Of a stretch of DNA of 64,000 bases, positions 51,661-60,413 are shown piece by piece. Each line of letters begins with the position of its first letter. The stretch's first letter is position 1. Below the pieces are notes generated by a model. It saw only the letters and a list, made by a program, of their open reading frames with translations, ran no database searches and had not been told where the DNA came from. The position numbers were made by a program, and so were the translations under genes. Origin of the DNA: Mannheimia glucosida (lineage in GTDB: Bacteria; Pseudomonadota; Gammaproteobacteria; Enterobacterales; Pasteurellaceae); the NCBI RefSeq assembly GCF_046267875.1, contig NZ_CP176502.1, forward strand, positions 1,178,001-1,242,000, written 5' to 3'.

Positions 51661-52692
51661 TTAATTAATCGGTGGTAATTCGGTCATAGCCCAGCGGGGT
51701 TTTACGCTAATGCTTAAGTCGGTTTGTTCGCCGTTTTTTAAGCGAAGAAAGCCAGTGTAGGCAATCATTGCGCCGTTGTCGGTGCAAAATTGCGGGCGAG
51801 GGTAGAACACTTCGCCTTTTAATTTTTTCATCATTTCGGCAAGGTCGGCACGTAATTGCTTGTTGGCACTCACGCCTCCTGCCATCACTAGGCGTTTATA
51901 GCCGGTTTGCTCTAACGCCCGTTTGCATTTAATTAAAATAGTATCAACCACGGCTTGTTGGAATGCGTGAGCGATGTCGCATTTGGTCTGTTCATCAAGT
52001 TCGCCATTTTCATTAAGATTGGCTTTAATCGTATTCGCAGCAAAGGTTTTTAAACCGGAGAAACTGAAATCCAGTCCCGGTCTGTCGGTCATTGGACGAG
52101 GGAATTTGAAACGATTTGGCGTGCCGGATTCCGCTAATTTCGACATCGCTACACCGGCAGGGTAGTCTAAACCGAGTAGTTTGCCTGTTTTATCAAAGGC
52201 TTCGCCGGCAGCATCGTCAATCGATTCACCAAGTAGTTCGTATTGCCCGACGCCGTCAACTTTTACCAGTTGGGTGTGTCCACCTGAAATCAATAATGCC
52301 ACAAACGGAAATTCAGGGGCATTTTCTTCCAACATTGGGGCAAGTAAATGCCCTTCCATATGGTGAACGCCCAATGCCGGAACATTCCAAGCATAAGCCA
52401 GAGAACGGGCAATGGTTGAGCCGACCAATAAAGCCCCGACCAAGCCTGGGCCGGCAGTATAGGCAATGCCGTCAATATCTGAGGGTTGCAGATTGGCTTC
52501 TTTTAAGGCTTCTTGAATTAGCGGCAACGTTTTACGGATATGGTCTCGAGAAGCCAGTTCAGGCACGACGCCACCGTAATCGGCGTGCATATCAATTTGG
52601 CTATAAAGCTGGTTTGCCACTAAGCCTTTGTCTTCATCATAAATGGCAACACCGGTTTCATCACAAGAGGTTTCAATACCTAAAATTCGCAT
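51661..52692 (-). CDS. tsaD: tRNA threonylcarbamoyladenosine transferase TsaD
   Basis: A 343-residue ASKHA-fold enzyme (E. coli 337). With TsaB and TsaE it transfers the threonylcarbamoyl group to A37 of ANN-decoding tRNAs. MRILGIETSCDETGVAIYD is the family start and decides the ATG at 52692. Metal-binding His111 and His115 are in HHMEGH. SGGHTQLVKV and GLDFSFSGLKT follow. bamD precedes it in the opposite gene order and is separated by a terminator. Confidence 0.97.
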   Translation of the reverse strand: MRILGIETSCDETGVAIYDEDKGLVANQLYSQIDMHADYGGVVPELASRDHIRKTLPLIQEALKEANLQPSDIDGIAYTAGPGLVGALLVGSTIARSLAYAWNVPALGVHHMEGHLLAPMLEENAPEFPFVALLISGGHTQLVKVDGVGQYELLGESIDDAAGEAFDKTGKLLGLDYPAGVAMSKLAESGTPNRFKFPRPMTDRPGLDFSFSGLKTFAANTIKANLNENGELDEQTKCDIAHAFQQAVVDTILIKCKRALEQTGYKRLVMAGGVSANKQLRADLAEMMKKLKGEVFYPRPQFCTDNGAMIAYTGFLRLKNGEQTDLSISVKPRWAMTELPPIN

Positions 52693-52721
52693 AGTGGGTG
52701 AAGTCAAAATAAGTTAGAAAA

Positions 52722-52745
52722 CCAAAAGGGGCGAAGAACGCCCCT
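52722..52745 (-). terminator. Terminator after bamD
   Basis: On the minus strand AGGGGCG pairs with CGCCCCT around five bases and is followed by TTTTGGTTTTC. It lies between bamD and tsaD. Confidence 0.88.
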
Positions 52746-52764
52746 CACATTATTCTCTGTACGA

Positions 52765-53544
52765 CTAGAATTGTTCGCCATACTTCGGTTTTTCAGGATT
52801 CGGTAGCTCTTTGCTTTCATATTCTTGGATCAAGAGTTCCGTTTTTTGCTCTGCATCTGGGATATTCATTTGCTTATATGCTTCTTTTAAGTATGGCAAT
52901 GCTTGTTTGGTTGCCAGTGTATTCGGGTAAAAACGCAACATTTCTTCGATACGGTTTACTACAGCCACATAGGCATTACGTTCATCATAAAATTTAACAA
53001 CGGCTAATTCGTGTTCCGCTAAACGGTTAAATAAGTAATTCATCCAATTTTGAGCATCTTGTGCATATTGGCTTTGAGGGTAGCGCTGTACAATAGTTTG
53101 GAAGTTACCGTAAGCATTACGAACATTATCTACGGCTCGAGAGGCGCGATTTACACCAAAGAAGTCTTGAATAAAATTATCACTTAGACGTGCATTTGAT
53201 AATCCTGCTAGATAGAATACGTAATCCATATTAGCTGCATTCTGGTAAGAGCGAGCAAAACGTTCTGCGGCATCAAGTGCTTTGTAGTATTCGCCAACTT
53301 TATATTGAGCATAAATTAAACTTAGTTGGGTTTGCTCACCAAGTCCTGAATATTGGCCTCCTTTGGTTCCAACCGCTTCTAAGTAGCGAATGGCAGAATT
53401 ATAATCTCCATCTTGTAAATAGGTCTGACCTTTGCCATAAAGATCTTGAACGTTGGATTGTTCTAACTCTTTATTTGAATTTGAACAACCTGCAACAAAC
53501 AGTCCGGCTAATACTAATGTGGCAAGAGATTTAAATTTACGCAT
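52765..53544 (-). CDS. bamD: Outer membrane assembly lipoprotein BamD
   Basis: A 259-residue lipoprotein (E. coli 245), essential partner of BamA in inserting beta-barrel proteins. The signal MRKFKSLATLVLAGLFVAGC gives lipidated Cys20 followed by Ser-Asn-Ser. TPR-like repeats follow, with LYGKGQTYLQDGDYNSAIRYLEAV and YPQSQYAQDAQNWMNYLFNRLAEHELAVVKFY. It is divergent from rluD with about 140 bases between starts, as in E. coli. Confidence 0.97.
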   Translation of the reverse strand: MRKFKSLATLVLAGLFVAGCSNSNKELEQSNVQDLYGKGQTYLQDGDYNSAIRYLEAVGTKGGQYSGLGEQTQLSLIYAQYKVGEYYKALDAAERFARSYQNAANMDYVFYLAGLSNARLSDNFIQDFFGVNRASRAVDNVRNAYGNFQTIVQRYPQSQYAQDAQNWMNYLFNRLAEHELAVVKFYDERNAYVAVVNRIEEMLRFYPNTLATKQALPYLKEAYKQMNIPDAEQKTELLIQEYESKELPNPEKPKYGEQF

Positions 53545-53684
53545 ATGTTTTACCTATAAAAAGTGTCTAGGACGAAAAGTTAATGTACAATGTCCTCTGA
53601 CTAAGAATAACTTATGAAGTTCATCTCGCTATTCTATATAACATCACGCAAGTAAGCAAATGACTAATTAGGATTTATGGTTTA

Positions 53685-54662
53685 ATGACTCAACAAAAGA
53701 TTTTAACAGCAGAAATTACTGCAGATTTACTAGGTGCTCGCCTAGATCAGGCTCTGGCACAACTTTTTCCAGACTATTCTCGTTCACGCATTAAAGTGTG
53801 GATTGAAAGTGATCTAGTGAAAGTTAATGGCAATATCGTGAATAAAGCAAGGGAAAAAGTATTTGGTGGTGAAACTGTTGAAATTACCGCTGAAATAGAA
53901 GAGGAAATTCGTTTTGAGCCTCAAGATATTCCACTAAATATTGTGTATGAAGATGACGATATTATCGTCATTAATAAACCGAAGGATTTAGTGGTTCACC
54001 CAGGGGCTGGTAATCCGGACGGTACAGTGCTGAATGCTTTGCTACATTATTATCCACCGATTGCAGAAGTGCCTCGAGCAGGGATTGTTCACCGATTGGA
54101 TAAAGACACGACAGGCTTAATGGTCGTGGCTAAAAACATTCCGGCACAGACTCACTTAGTAACCGCATTGCAAAAACGTCGTATTACCCGTGAATATGAA
54201 GCGATTGCCAGCGGCATTATGACACAGGGTGGAAAAGTTGATGAGCCAATGGCTCGCCACCCAACTAAACGTACGGCAATGGCTGTTCACCCAATGGGAA
54301 AACCGGCGGTTACGCATTATCGTATTATGGAGCGTTTTCGTAATTACACACGTTTACGTTTAAGATTAGAAACAGGGCGTACTCACCAAATTCGGGTACA
54401 TATGGCGCATATTGCTCACCCATTATTAGGTGATCAGCTCTATGGCGGTAGACCTCGCCCACCTAAAGGTGCGAGTGACTCGTTTTTATCGGTGTTACGA
54501 GGCTTCCAACGCCAAGCCTTACACGCCACAATGTTGAGATTAGAGCATCCGATTACTGGTGAAATGATGGAATGGCACGCCCCATTACCTGATGATTTTA
54601 TTGAATTGATTCAGGCACTAAAAGCGGATTATGAGCTTTATAAAGATCAATTAGATTATTAA
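53685..54662 (+). CDS. rluD: 23S rRNA pseudouridine(1911/1915/1917) synthase
   Basis: A 325-residue enzyme (E. coli 326) modifying helix 69 of 23S rRNA. The N-terminal S4 RNA-binding domain has GARLDQALAQLFPDYSRSRIKVWIESDLVKVNG. The catalytic Asp lies in HRLDKDTTGLMVVAK. GRTHQIRVHMAHIAHPLLGDQLYGG is the conserved C-terminal block. It is divergent from bamD and followed by a small entericidin-like gene with its own promoter. Confidence 0.96.
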   Translation: MTQQKILTAEITADLLGARLDQALAQLFPDYSRSRIKVWIESDLVKVNGNIVNKAREKVFGGETVEITAEIEEEIRFEPQDIPLNIVYEDDDIIVINKPKDLVVHPGAGNPDGTVLNALLHYYPPIAEVPRAGIVHRLDKDTTGLMVVAKNIPAQTHLVTALQKRRITREYEAIASGIMTQGGKVDEPMARHPTKRTAMAVHPMGKPAVTHYRIMERFRNYTRLRLRLETGRTHQIRVHMAHIAHPLLGDQLYGGRPRPPKGASDSFLSVLRGFQRQALHATMLRLEHPITGEMMEWHAPLPDDFIELIQALKADYELYKDQLDY

Positions 54663-54741
54663 GTTTAGGTGTTGCTTAAATAATGTAAAGTTGCTATATT
54701 GAAATCGTTTTCATAAGTAAACAACAAAAAAGGAGCTTTCT

Positions 54742-54864
54742 ATGAAAAAATTAGTATTAACTATTTTAGCAGCTGCAACTTTCTTGACTGCGTGTAATAC
54801 CGTTGATGGTGTTGGTAAGGATGTTGAAAAAGCGGGCGATAAAATTCAGCAGGCTGCACAATAA
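54742..54864 (+). CDS. Entericidin A/B family small lipoprotein
   Basis: A 40-residue lipoprotein, MKKLVLTILAAATFLTAC then NTVDGVGKDVEKAGDKIQQA. The lipobox LTAC lipidates Cys18, and the mature 23 residues form one amphipathic helix. The GVGKDVEKAGDKI core is the entericidin pattern. In E. coli the pair EcnA/EcnB acts as an antidote/bacteriolytic system under stationary-phase control. Only one member is here. AAAGGAGCTTTCT gives a strong ribosome-binding site. TTGCTT and TATATT with a 17-base spacer lie upstream at about 54674-54702. Confidence 0.88.
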   Translation: MKKLVLTILAAATFLTACNTVDGVGKDVEKAGDKIQQAAQ

Positions 54865-54869
54865 CAAAA

Positions 54870-54890
54870 AGCTTCGAATTCTAAGAAGCT
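54870..54890 (+). terminator. Hairpin after the entericidin-like gene
   Basis: AGCTTC (54870-54875) and GAAGCT (54885-54890) pair around nine bases, six bases after the stop codon. No T-run follows; the main terminator is probably the palindrome at 54899-54934. Confidence 0.5.
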
Positions 54891-54898
54891 AATAATAT

Positions 54899-54934
54899 AT
54901 ATACCTTATTGAACAATTGTTCAATAAGGTATAT
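54899..54934. repeat. Perfect 36-bp palindrome with T-tract
   Basis: An uninterrupted palindrome with 18-base arms and no spacer: the left arm begins ATATACCTTATTG and the centre is CAATTG at 54914-54919. TTTT follows on the plus strand. As RNA it forms a very stable terminator stem for the entericidin transcript; as DNA it could be cruciform-prone or a dimeric protein site. Confidence 0.88.
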
Positions 54935-54975
54935 TTTTGCGAAAAATACGGTAAATTTTACCGCTTACTCTTGGA

Positions 54976-55014
54976 ATAAAAAATAGGGCTAAATGATATC
55001 TCTCATTTAGCCCT
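54976..55014 (-). terminator. Terminator after the hibernation factor gene
   Basis: AGGGCTAAATGA (54985-54996) pairs perfectly with TCATTTAGCCCT (55003-55014) around six bases, with an A/T run giving ATTTTTTATT on the minus strand. Confidence 0.92.
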
Positions 55015-55039
55015 TATTATTAGATGTAAAGTTTAAACA

Positions 55040-55324
55040 TCAATGTTCATTTTTCTCTTTTAGTTTAATTAACTGACCTTCTAATTTCTTCTTAACATCA
55101 AAAATTGCAGTATATAAATCTTCATGTTCAGCTTTAGCGACTAAATCACCTAAAGGGGTGCCAATTGTTGCTTCAACTTGGAATGAGTTAGGTTGTTTTA
55201 TCAGCATAAAATGTGGGTTTATCAATTGGGTGTGGTATTTTTCTAACTTAGCTAAACGCTCCTCAATATGAGTACGGATTGCAGGGGTAATGTCCATTTG
55301 TTTGCTTGAAATATTTAATGACAT
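55040..55324 (-). CDS. Short ribosome hibernation promoting factor (HPF/RaiA family)
   Basis: A 94-residue ribosome-associated stress protein. It starts MSLNISSKQMDITPAIRTHIEERLAKLEKYHTQL with AGAGGA eight bases upstream; longer in-frame starts are unsupported. The sequence follows Haemophilus RaiA closely but stops after KLKEKNEH. It lacks the acidic C-terminal tail that separates RaiA (YfiA) from short HPF. It may therefore promote 100S dimers like HPF instead of blocking them like RaiA. It is divergent from lpxL. Confidence 0.88.
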   Translation of the reverse strand: MSLNISSKQMDITPAIRTHIEERLAKLEKYHTQLINPHFMLIKQPNSFQVEATIGTPLGDLVAKAEHEDLYTAIFDVKKKLEGQLIKLKEKNEH

Positions 55325-55503
55325 AACATTTTCCTCTTGTTTAGTTAAGGCTTTTGCCGTTGATATTCTAATAACCAAAATATGCTCATCACTCCAAAAA
55401 TTCAAGTGAAAAATGAAATAAGTTTCCAAAAATTTGATCTACTTAACACTTTTAGCGGTTTTTAGCTATAATATAATCATAATCTAGTATGTGAGAATAA
55501 TTA

Positions 55504-56445
55504 ATGAGTGAGAAAAAACAGTTACCTCCATTCCAGACACAATTTTTACACCCTAAATATTGGGGATTGTGGCTCGGTTTAGGTGTTTTTAAGTTAATTT
55601 TATGTTTGCCTTATCCTATTTTAGTAAAAATTGGTCTGGGACTAGGTAAATTGTTTACTAAATTGGGTTTTGGTAAACGTCGTATGCGTATTGCTCGCCG
55701 TAATTTAGAGCTCTGTTTTCCCCATTACTCTGCTGAGAAAGTAGAGGAATTAGTCGAAGAAAATATGAAATCGGTTGGAATGGCGATTATTGAAACCGGT
55801 ATGGCTTGGTTTTGGTCGGATAAACGTATTCTTAAATGGTCTAAAATCGAAGGGCTAGAGCATTTAACACAGCGTGATCAGGAAAGGGGTATTTTACTTG
55901 TAGGGGTGCATTTTCTGACTTTAGAACTCGGTGCAAGAATTATTGGGCTGCATCATCAAGGAGTAGGGGTTTATCGACCGAATGATAATCCATTATTAGA
56001 TTGGATACAGTTTCGAGGACGTGTTCGCTCAAATAAAGCAATGTTAGACCGTAAAGATGTGCGTGGAATGATTCGAGCTTTAAAAAATGGCGAGATGATA
56101 TGGTATGCGCCTGATCACGATTATGGAAGACGAAATAGCGTTTTTGTACCATTTTTTGCAGTGGAGGAAACTTGTACTACTGCGGGTAGTTATATGTTAC
56201 TTCGTTCTGCCCCAAAGAGTTTAGTGATCCCGTTTAGCCCGATGCGAAATTTGGACTATTCAGGCTACACAGTAAAAGTTAGTCCTGCCGTTGATTTTAG
56301 TCAATGTCAAAATGAAGTTGAAACGGCTATTTTAATGAATCGGGTGGTAGAACGTGAAATTATGGCTGCGCTAACTCAATATATGTGGCTACATCGCCGT
56401 TTTAAAACTCGCCCAAATGAAGGTGATCAAAGCCTATATGATTAA
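55504..56445 (+). CDS. lpxL: Lipid A lauroyl-type acyltransferase
   Basis: A 313-residue inner-membrane enzyme (E. coli LpxL/HtrB 306) that adds a secondary acyl chain to Kdo2-lipid IVA. One N-terminal membrane segment lies near 20-40. The HX4E active-site motif is in VHFLTLELGARI, followed by GVYRPNDNPLLDW and WYAPDHDYG. The acyl chain length used is not predictable; htrB in Haemophilus uses myristate. The start follows TGAGAATAATTAATG, with no strong ribosome-binding site. Confidence 0.93.
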   Translation: MSEKKQLPPFQTQFLHPKYWGLWLGLGVFKLILCLPYPILVKIGLGLGKLFTKLGFGKRRMRIARRNLELCFPHYSAEKVEELVEENMKSVGMAIIETGMAWFWSDKRILKWSKIEGLEHLTQRDQERGILLVGVHFLTLELGARIIGLHHQGVGVYRPNDNPLLDWIQFRGRVRSNKAMLDRKDVRGMIRALKNGEMIWYAPDHDYGRRNSVFVPFFAVEETCTTAGSYMLLRSAPKSLVIPFSPMRNLDYSGYTVKVSPAVDFSQCQNEVETAILMNRVVEREIMAALTQYMWLHRRFKTRPNEGDQSLYD

Positions 56446-56540
56446 TTTTAAATAATTTCAAAAAAGTGCTTGCATATTTAAGCTGAATTTTGCAATCTAG
56501 CAATGTTATCAAGCATAATAAAAAAATACAGGAGATGATT

Positions 56541-57428
56541 ATGGCGACCCCTTTATTTCACGGTAGTATCGTAGCATTGGTTACACCAATGACTCATGGT
56601 GAGGTAGATTATCAGGATTTAAAAAAATTAGTTGAGTATCATATTCAAGCAGGTTCTCACGCTATTGTATCTGTTGGTACAACAGGTGAATCTACCACAT
56701 TAAGCATTGATGAAAATGTTAAGGTGATTAAGAAAACGGTTGAATTTGCTGATGGACGTATTCCAATTATTGCAGGAACCGGTTCTAATGCGACCAGTGA
56801 AGCTATCACTATGACTAAATTATTAGCAAACAGTGGTGTAGCCGGTTGTTTAAGTGTAGTGCCTTATTACAACAAGCCAACGCAAGAGGGGATGTACTTA
56901 CACTACAAAGCGATTGCAGAAAGTACAGATTTACCACAAATTCTGTATAATGTGCCGGGGCGAACAGGGAGTGATTTAAAACCTGAAACAATCGGTCGCT
57001 TAGCGAAAATTGAGAATATTGTTGCTGTGAAAGAAGCAACGGGTGATTTAAGCCGCTTACCTTTAATTAAGCAATTAGCCGGTGAAGATTTTATTTTCTT
57101 GAGTGGTGATGATGCTACTGGTTTTGAGTCTATGAAATTAGGTGGTCAAGGGGTGATCTCGGTCACCAATAATGTTGCCGCTGCTGATATGGCAAAAATG
57201 TGTGAGTTAGCCCTTGCTGGCAAATTTGCTGAAGCAGAAGAAATTAATAACCGCTTAATGGCGTTACACCATGACTTATTTGTGGAATCTAACCCGATTC
57301 CAGTGAAATGGGCAGCTTACAAATTAGGGTTAATTAGTGAGCCTAATTTACGTTTACCGCTTACCACACTGTCTGAATCAGCACAGCCTATAGTGTTAAA
57401 AGCATTGCAACAAGCGGGCTTAATTTAG
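56541..57428 (+). CDS. dapA: 4-hydroxy-tetrahydrodipicolinate synthase
   Basis: A 295-residue enzyme (E. coli 292) that condenses pyruvate and aspartate semialdehyde in the lysine/diaminopimelate pathway. The pyruvate-activating GTTGES motif is near 47-52. YNVPGRTGSDLKPET is conserved, and the Schiff-base Lys is in VAVKEATGD. CAGGAGATG upstream decides the ATG at 56541; an ATG six bases earlier is too near the Shine-Dalgarno. It is followed by a terminator. Confidence 0.97.
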   Translation: MATPLFHGSIVALVTPMTHGEVDYQDLKKLVEYHIQAGSHAIVSVGTTGESTTLSIDENVKVIKKTVEFADGRIPIIAGTGSNATSEAITMTKLLANSGVAGCLSVVPYYNKPTQEGMYLHYKAIAESTDLPQILYNVPGRTGSDLKPETIGRLAKIENIVAVKEATGDLSRLPLIKQLAGEDFIFLSGDDATGFESMKLGGQGVISVTNNVAAADMAKMCELALAGKFAEAEEINNRLMALHHDLFVESNPIPVKWAAYKLGLISEPNLRLPLTTLSESAQPIVLKALQQAGLI

Positions 57429-57451
57429 CTATTTTTTGCAAATTAAATTTG

Positions 57452-57483
57452 AAACCGGTTAAGTTAATTCTAACCGGTTTTTT
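57452..57483 (+). terminator. Terminator after dapA
   Basis: AAACCGGTTA (57452-57461) pairs with TAACCGGTTT (57471-57480) around nine bases, followed by TTT. The remaining ~215 bases before sdaC are AT-rich with no other element that I recognise. Confidence 0.9.
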
Positions 57484-57699
57484 CATATCTAAAAGAAATT
57501 TCCTCATAAAAATAAAATGCTAAATTTCTTTGATTTAAGTGAAATTTAATTCTGTTTGATTGAATTTTGTTCGCCAAAAATACTATTTTTTCTGCTTTTT
57601 CTAGTTTGATCAAAAAACAGTTAAAAATCCGTTGTCTTCCTTTTTTCTGGATCTAATATACGGATAATTATTTTTTAGATACTTGTTTAAGGAGAAGTT

Positions 57700-58926
57700 A
57701 TGGCCACTCAATCTCAACGTTTTTCTCTTACTTGGGTACTAAATTTATTTGGTACTGCGGTAGGAGCCGGCGTTTTATTTTTGCCAATTAATGCAGGTAT
57801 GGGTGGGTTCTACCCACTTATTATTATGACTTTGTTAGTTGGACCAATGACATATTTAGCTCACCGTGGCTTAACACGTTTTGTGCTTTCTTCAAAATAC
57901 AAAGGGAGCGATATTACGGCTGTTGTTCGTGAACATTTTGGTGAACAGGCCGGTAAATTGATCACGCTACTGTACTTCTTTGCCATTTTTCCGATTTTAC
58001 TGATTTATGGTGTAGGTATTACCAATACCGTGAGCTCTTTTATAGAGAATCAGCTTCATATCGCGCCACCATCTAGGGCTGTATTATCGTTTATGCTAAT
58101 AGCTGCTATGATCGGAGTAATGTTATTAAGTGAGCAAGTCATGTTAAAAATCACAACTTGTCTTGTGTATCCATTAGTGTTGATTTTATTGGGCTTATCT
58201 ATTTATTTAATTCCACAGTGGAATACAGCTGCCTTACAGCAAATGCCAACTACAGGAGACTTCCTTACTACACTTTGGCTGACTATTCCTGTTTTAGTCT
58301 TTGCTTTTAACCATTCGCCGGCTATTTCTTCTTTTGCACTTTCTCAACAGAAATATTACCAAGATGACAAGAAGGCTGAAATTGAATCAGCTAAAGTATT
58401 ACGTTCTACCGCCTTTATCTTGGTGTTATTTGTGATGTTCTTTGTATTTAGCTGTGTATTAACTTTGACACCTGAAGAATTAGCACAAGCTAAAGTGCAA
58501 AATATTTCGATTCTTTCTTACCTTGCGAATAAATTTGATAATCCGATTATTTCCTATTTTGGACCGTTGGTTGCTTTTTTGGCGATTGGTAGCTCTTTCT
58601 TTGGGCATTATTTAGGTGCGCGCGAGGGGTTAGAAGGATTGGTTAATCAAATGCGTAAAGAGCCGATTGAGCCAAGCAAATTCCGTAAAATTACCGCTAT
58701 TACTTTTTTAATCATTTTATGGATTGTGGCGACTATCAATCCAAGCATTTTAGGCTTCATTGAAAGCCTTGGCGGGCCGATTATTGCGATGATCTTGTTT
58801 ATTATGCCTGTCTATGCCGTATATAAAGTACCGGCACTTGCACGTTTTAAAGGTGAATTTGGCCATTTATTTGTGCTTGTTATGGGTTGTATTGCTATTT
58901 CAGCAATAGTATATGGGTTACTGTAA
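57700..58926 (+). CDS. sdaC: Serine transporter SdaC (HAAAP family)
   Basis: A 408-residue inner-membrane serine:proton symporter with about eleven hydrophobic segments (E. coli 429). LNLFGTAVGAGVLFLPINAG is the family's first segment. FNHSPAISSFALSQQKYY and GSSFFGHYLGAREGLEGL are SdaC-specific blocks. AAGGAGAAGTT precedes the ATG. sdaA follows 56 bases later, so serine uptake and deamination form one transcription unit. Confidence 0.93.
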   Translation: MATQSQRFSLTWVLNLFGTAVGAGVLFLPINAGMGGFYPLIIMTLLVGPMTYLAHRGLTRFVLSSKYKGSDITAVVREHFGEQAGKLITLLYFFAIFPILLIYGVGITNTVSSFIENQLHIAPPSRAVLSFMLIAAMIGVMLLSEQVMLKITTCLVYPLVLILLGLSIYLIPQWNTAALQQMPTTGDFLTTLWLTIPVLVFAFNHSPAISSFALSQQKYYQDDKKAEIESAKVLRSTAFILVLFVMFFVFSCVLTLTPEELAQAKVQNISILSYLANKFDNPIISYFGPLVAFLAIGSSFFGHYLGAREGLEGLVNQMRKEPIEPSKFRKITAITFLIILWIVATINPSILGFIESLGGPIIAMILFIMPVYAVYKVPALARFKGEFGHLFVLVMGCIAISAIVYGLL

Positions 58927-58982
58927 TCTTTCTAAAATCAATGTAGAATACGCCCTTTTATTTTCTATGTGAATTTGTGTTT

Positions 58983-60359
58983 ATGATTAGTGTATTTGAT
59001 ATGTTTAAAGTGGGAATTGGGCCTTCCAGTTCCCACACAGTGGGGCCGATGAAAGCGGCAAAGGAATTTGTTGATGAGTTACAAAATCGCAAATTTTTAA
59101 ACAAAATTGACCGCTTGCGGGTAGATGTCTATGGTTCATTATCACTCACCGGGCGAGGGCATAATACGGATATTGCCATCATAATGGGGTTGATGGGGTA
59201 TTTGCCTCATAATGTGGATATTGAACGTATTGAGCAAACTATTGAAAATCTAAAACAAAATAAGCAACTTATCATTGCTGAAAGCAGTGTTGAGCCTAAA
59301 GTGATCGCATTCGACTTTTATGATGATATGCCGTTTCATCGAGATTTCTTACCTCGACACGAAAATGGTGTGAAATTTAGTGCCTTGAGCGGTGAAGAGT
59401 TGCTATTTCAAAACACTTATTATTCTATTGGTGGTGGCTTTATTGTTGATGAAGCTAACTTTGAGCAAGTTAAAAATTCAGCTCTTTCTGTTCCATTCCC
59501 ATATCAGAATGCAGCAGATTTACTTGCACATTGTAAGAATAACGGGTTGCCGCTTTCTTCTTTAGTCTGGAAAAATGAGCTTGCTTTACGCAGTAAAGCA
59601 GAAATTTCGGATTATTTGGCAATGATTTGGAAAACAATGGAAGCCTGTATTGAGCGTGGTTTGAATACGGAAGGGTTACTACCCGGTCCTCTGAAAGTGG
59701 TACGCCGTGCCAGTGGGCTACGCAGAATGTTAGAGGCAAACAGTAAATTCAATACCGACCCAATGCAAATTATCGATTGGGTGAATATGTTTGCCCTTGC
59801 AGTCAATGAAGAAAATGCAGCCGGTGGACGAGTAGTCACCGCACCTACCAATGGAGCTTGTGGTATTGTTCCGGCTGTTTTGGCTTACTACCAGAAATTT
59901 ATTGCACAGCTTAATCAAGATACTATTGAGCGTTATTTATTGACTACCAGTGTGATTGGTTCGTTATACAAAATGAATGCCTCTATTTCTGGCGCTGAAG
60001 TAGGTTGTCAAGGGGAAGTTGGTGTTGCTTGTTCGATGGCGGCAGCAGGTTTAACAGAAATTATGGGGGGCAGTGCTGAACAAGTGTGTATGGCAGCAGA
60101 AATTGCAATGGAGCACAATTTAGGCCTAACTTGTGACCCTGTTGGCGGACAAGTGCAAGTGCCTTGTATTGAAAGAAATGCAATCGCTTCAGTCAAAGCG
60201 ATTAATGCCAGCAGAATGGCACTACGCCGTACTTCTTCGCCTCAGGTAAGTTTAGATAAAGTCATTGAAACAATGTACGAAACCGGCAAAGATATGAATG
60301 CAAAATACCGTGAAACCTCAACCGGTGGCTTAGCAATCAAAATTTTACCTTGTGATTAA
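58983..60359 (+). CDS. sdaA: L-serine ammonia-lyase (iron-sulfur type)
   Basis: A 458-residue enzyme (E. coli SdaA 454) that converts L-serine to pyruvate and ammonia using a [4Fe-4S] cluster. FDMFKVGIGPSSSHTVGPM is the N-terminal signature. Cluster cysteines are expected among GCQGEVGVACSM and LTCDPVGGQVQVPCIERNA. I chose the ATG at 58983 (MISVFDMF); a GTG six bases earlier is possible. No strong ribosome-binding site is visible. It is co-oriented with sdaC and ends at a bidirectional terminator shared with purH. Confidence 0.97.
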   Translation: MISVFDMFKVGIGPSSSHTVGPMKAAKEFVDELQNRKFLNKIDRLRVDVYGSLSLTGRGHNTDIAIIMGLMGYLPHNVDIERIEQTIENLKQNKQLIIAESSVEPKVIAFDFYDDMPFHRDFLPRHENGVKFSALSGEELLFQNTYYSIGGGFIVDEANFEQVKNSALSVPFPYQNAADLLAHCKNNGLPLSSLVWKNELALRSKAEISDYLAMIWKTMEACIERGLNTEGLLPGPLKVVRRASGLRRMLEANSKFNTDPMQIIDWVNMFALAVNEENAAGGRVVTAPTNGACGIVPAVLAYYQKFIAQLNQDTIERYLLTTSVIGSLYKMNASISGAEVGCQGEVGVACSMAAAGLTEIMGGSAEQVCMAAEIAMEHNLGLTCDPVGGQVQVPCIERNAIASVKAINASRMALRRTSSPQVSLDKVIETMYETGKDMNAKYRETSTGGLAIKILPCD

Positions 60360-60366
60360 TTAATGA

Positions 60367-60400
60367 AAAAGGCTATCTTATCAAAATAAGGTAGCCTTTT
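60367..60400. terminator. Bidirectional terminator between sdaA and purH
   Basis: AAAAGGCTATCTTAT (60367-60381) pairs with ATAAGGTAGCCTTTT (60386-60400), with one wobble, around CAAA. The A- and T-rich ends suit both converging genes. Confidence 0.92.
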
Positions 60401-60413
60401 AGTTTGCAGAACA

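Noticed and set aside
52116..52694. 192-codon open frame on the plus strand
   Set aside because: It is antisense to tsaD, rich in Arg/Gln/His, and has no family resemblance; a shadow of a well-supported gene.
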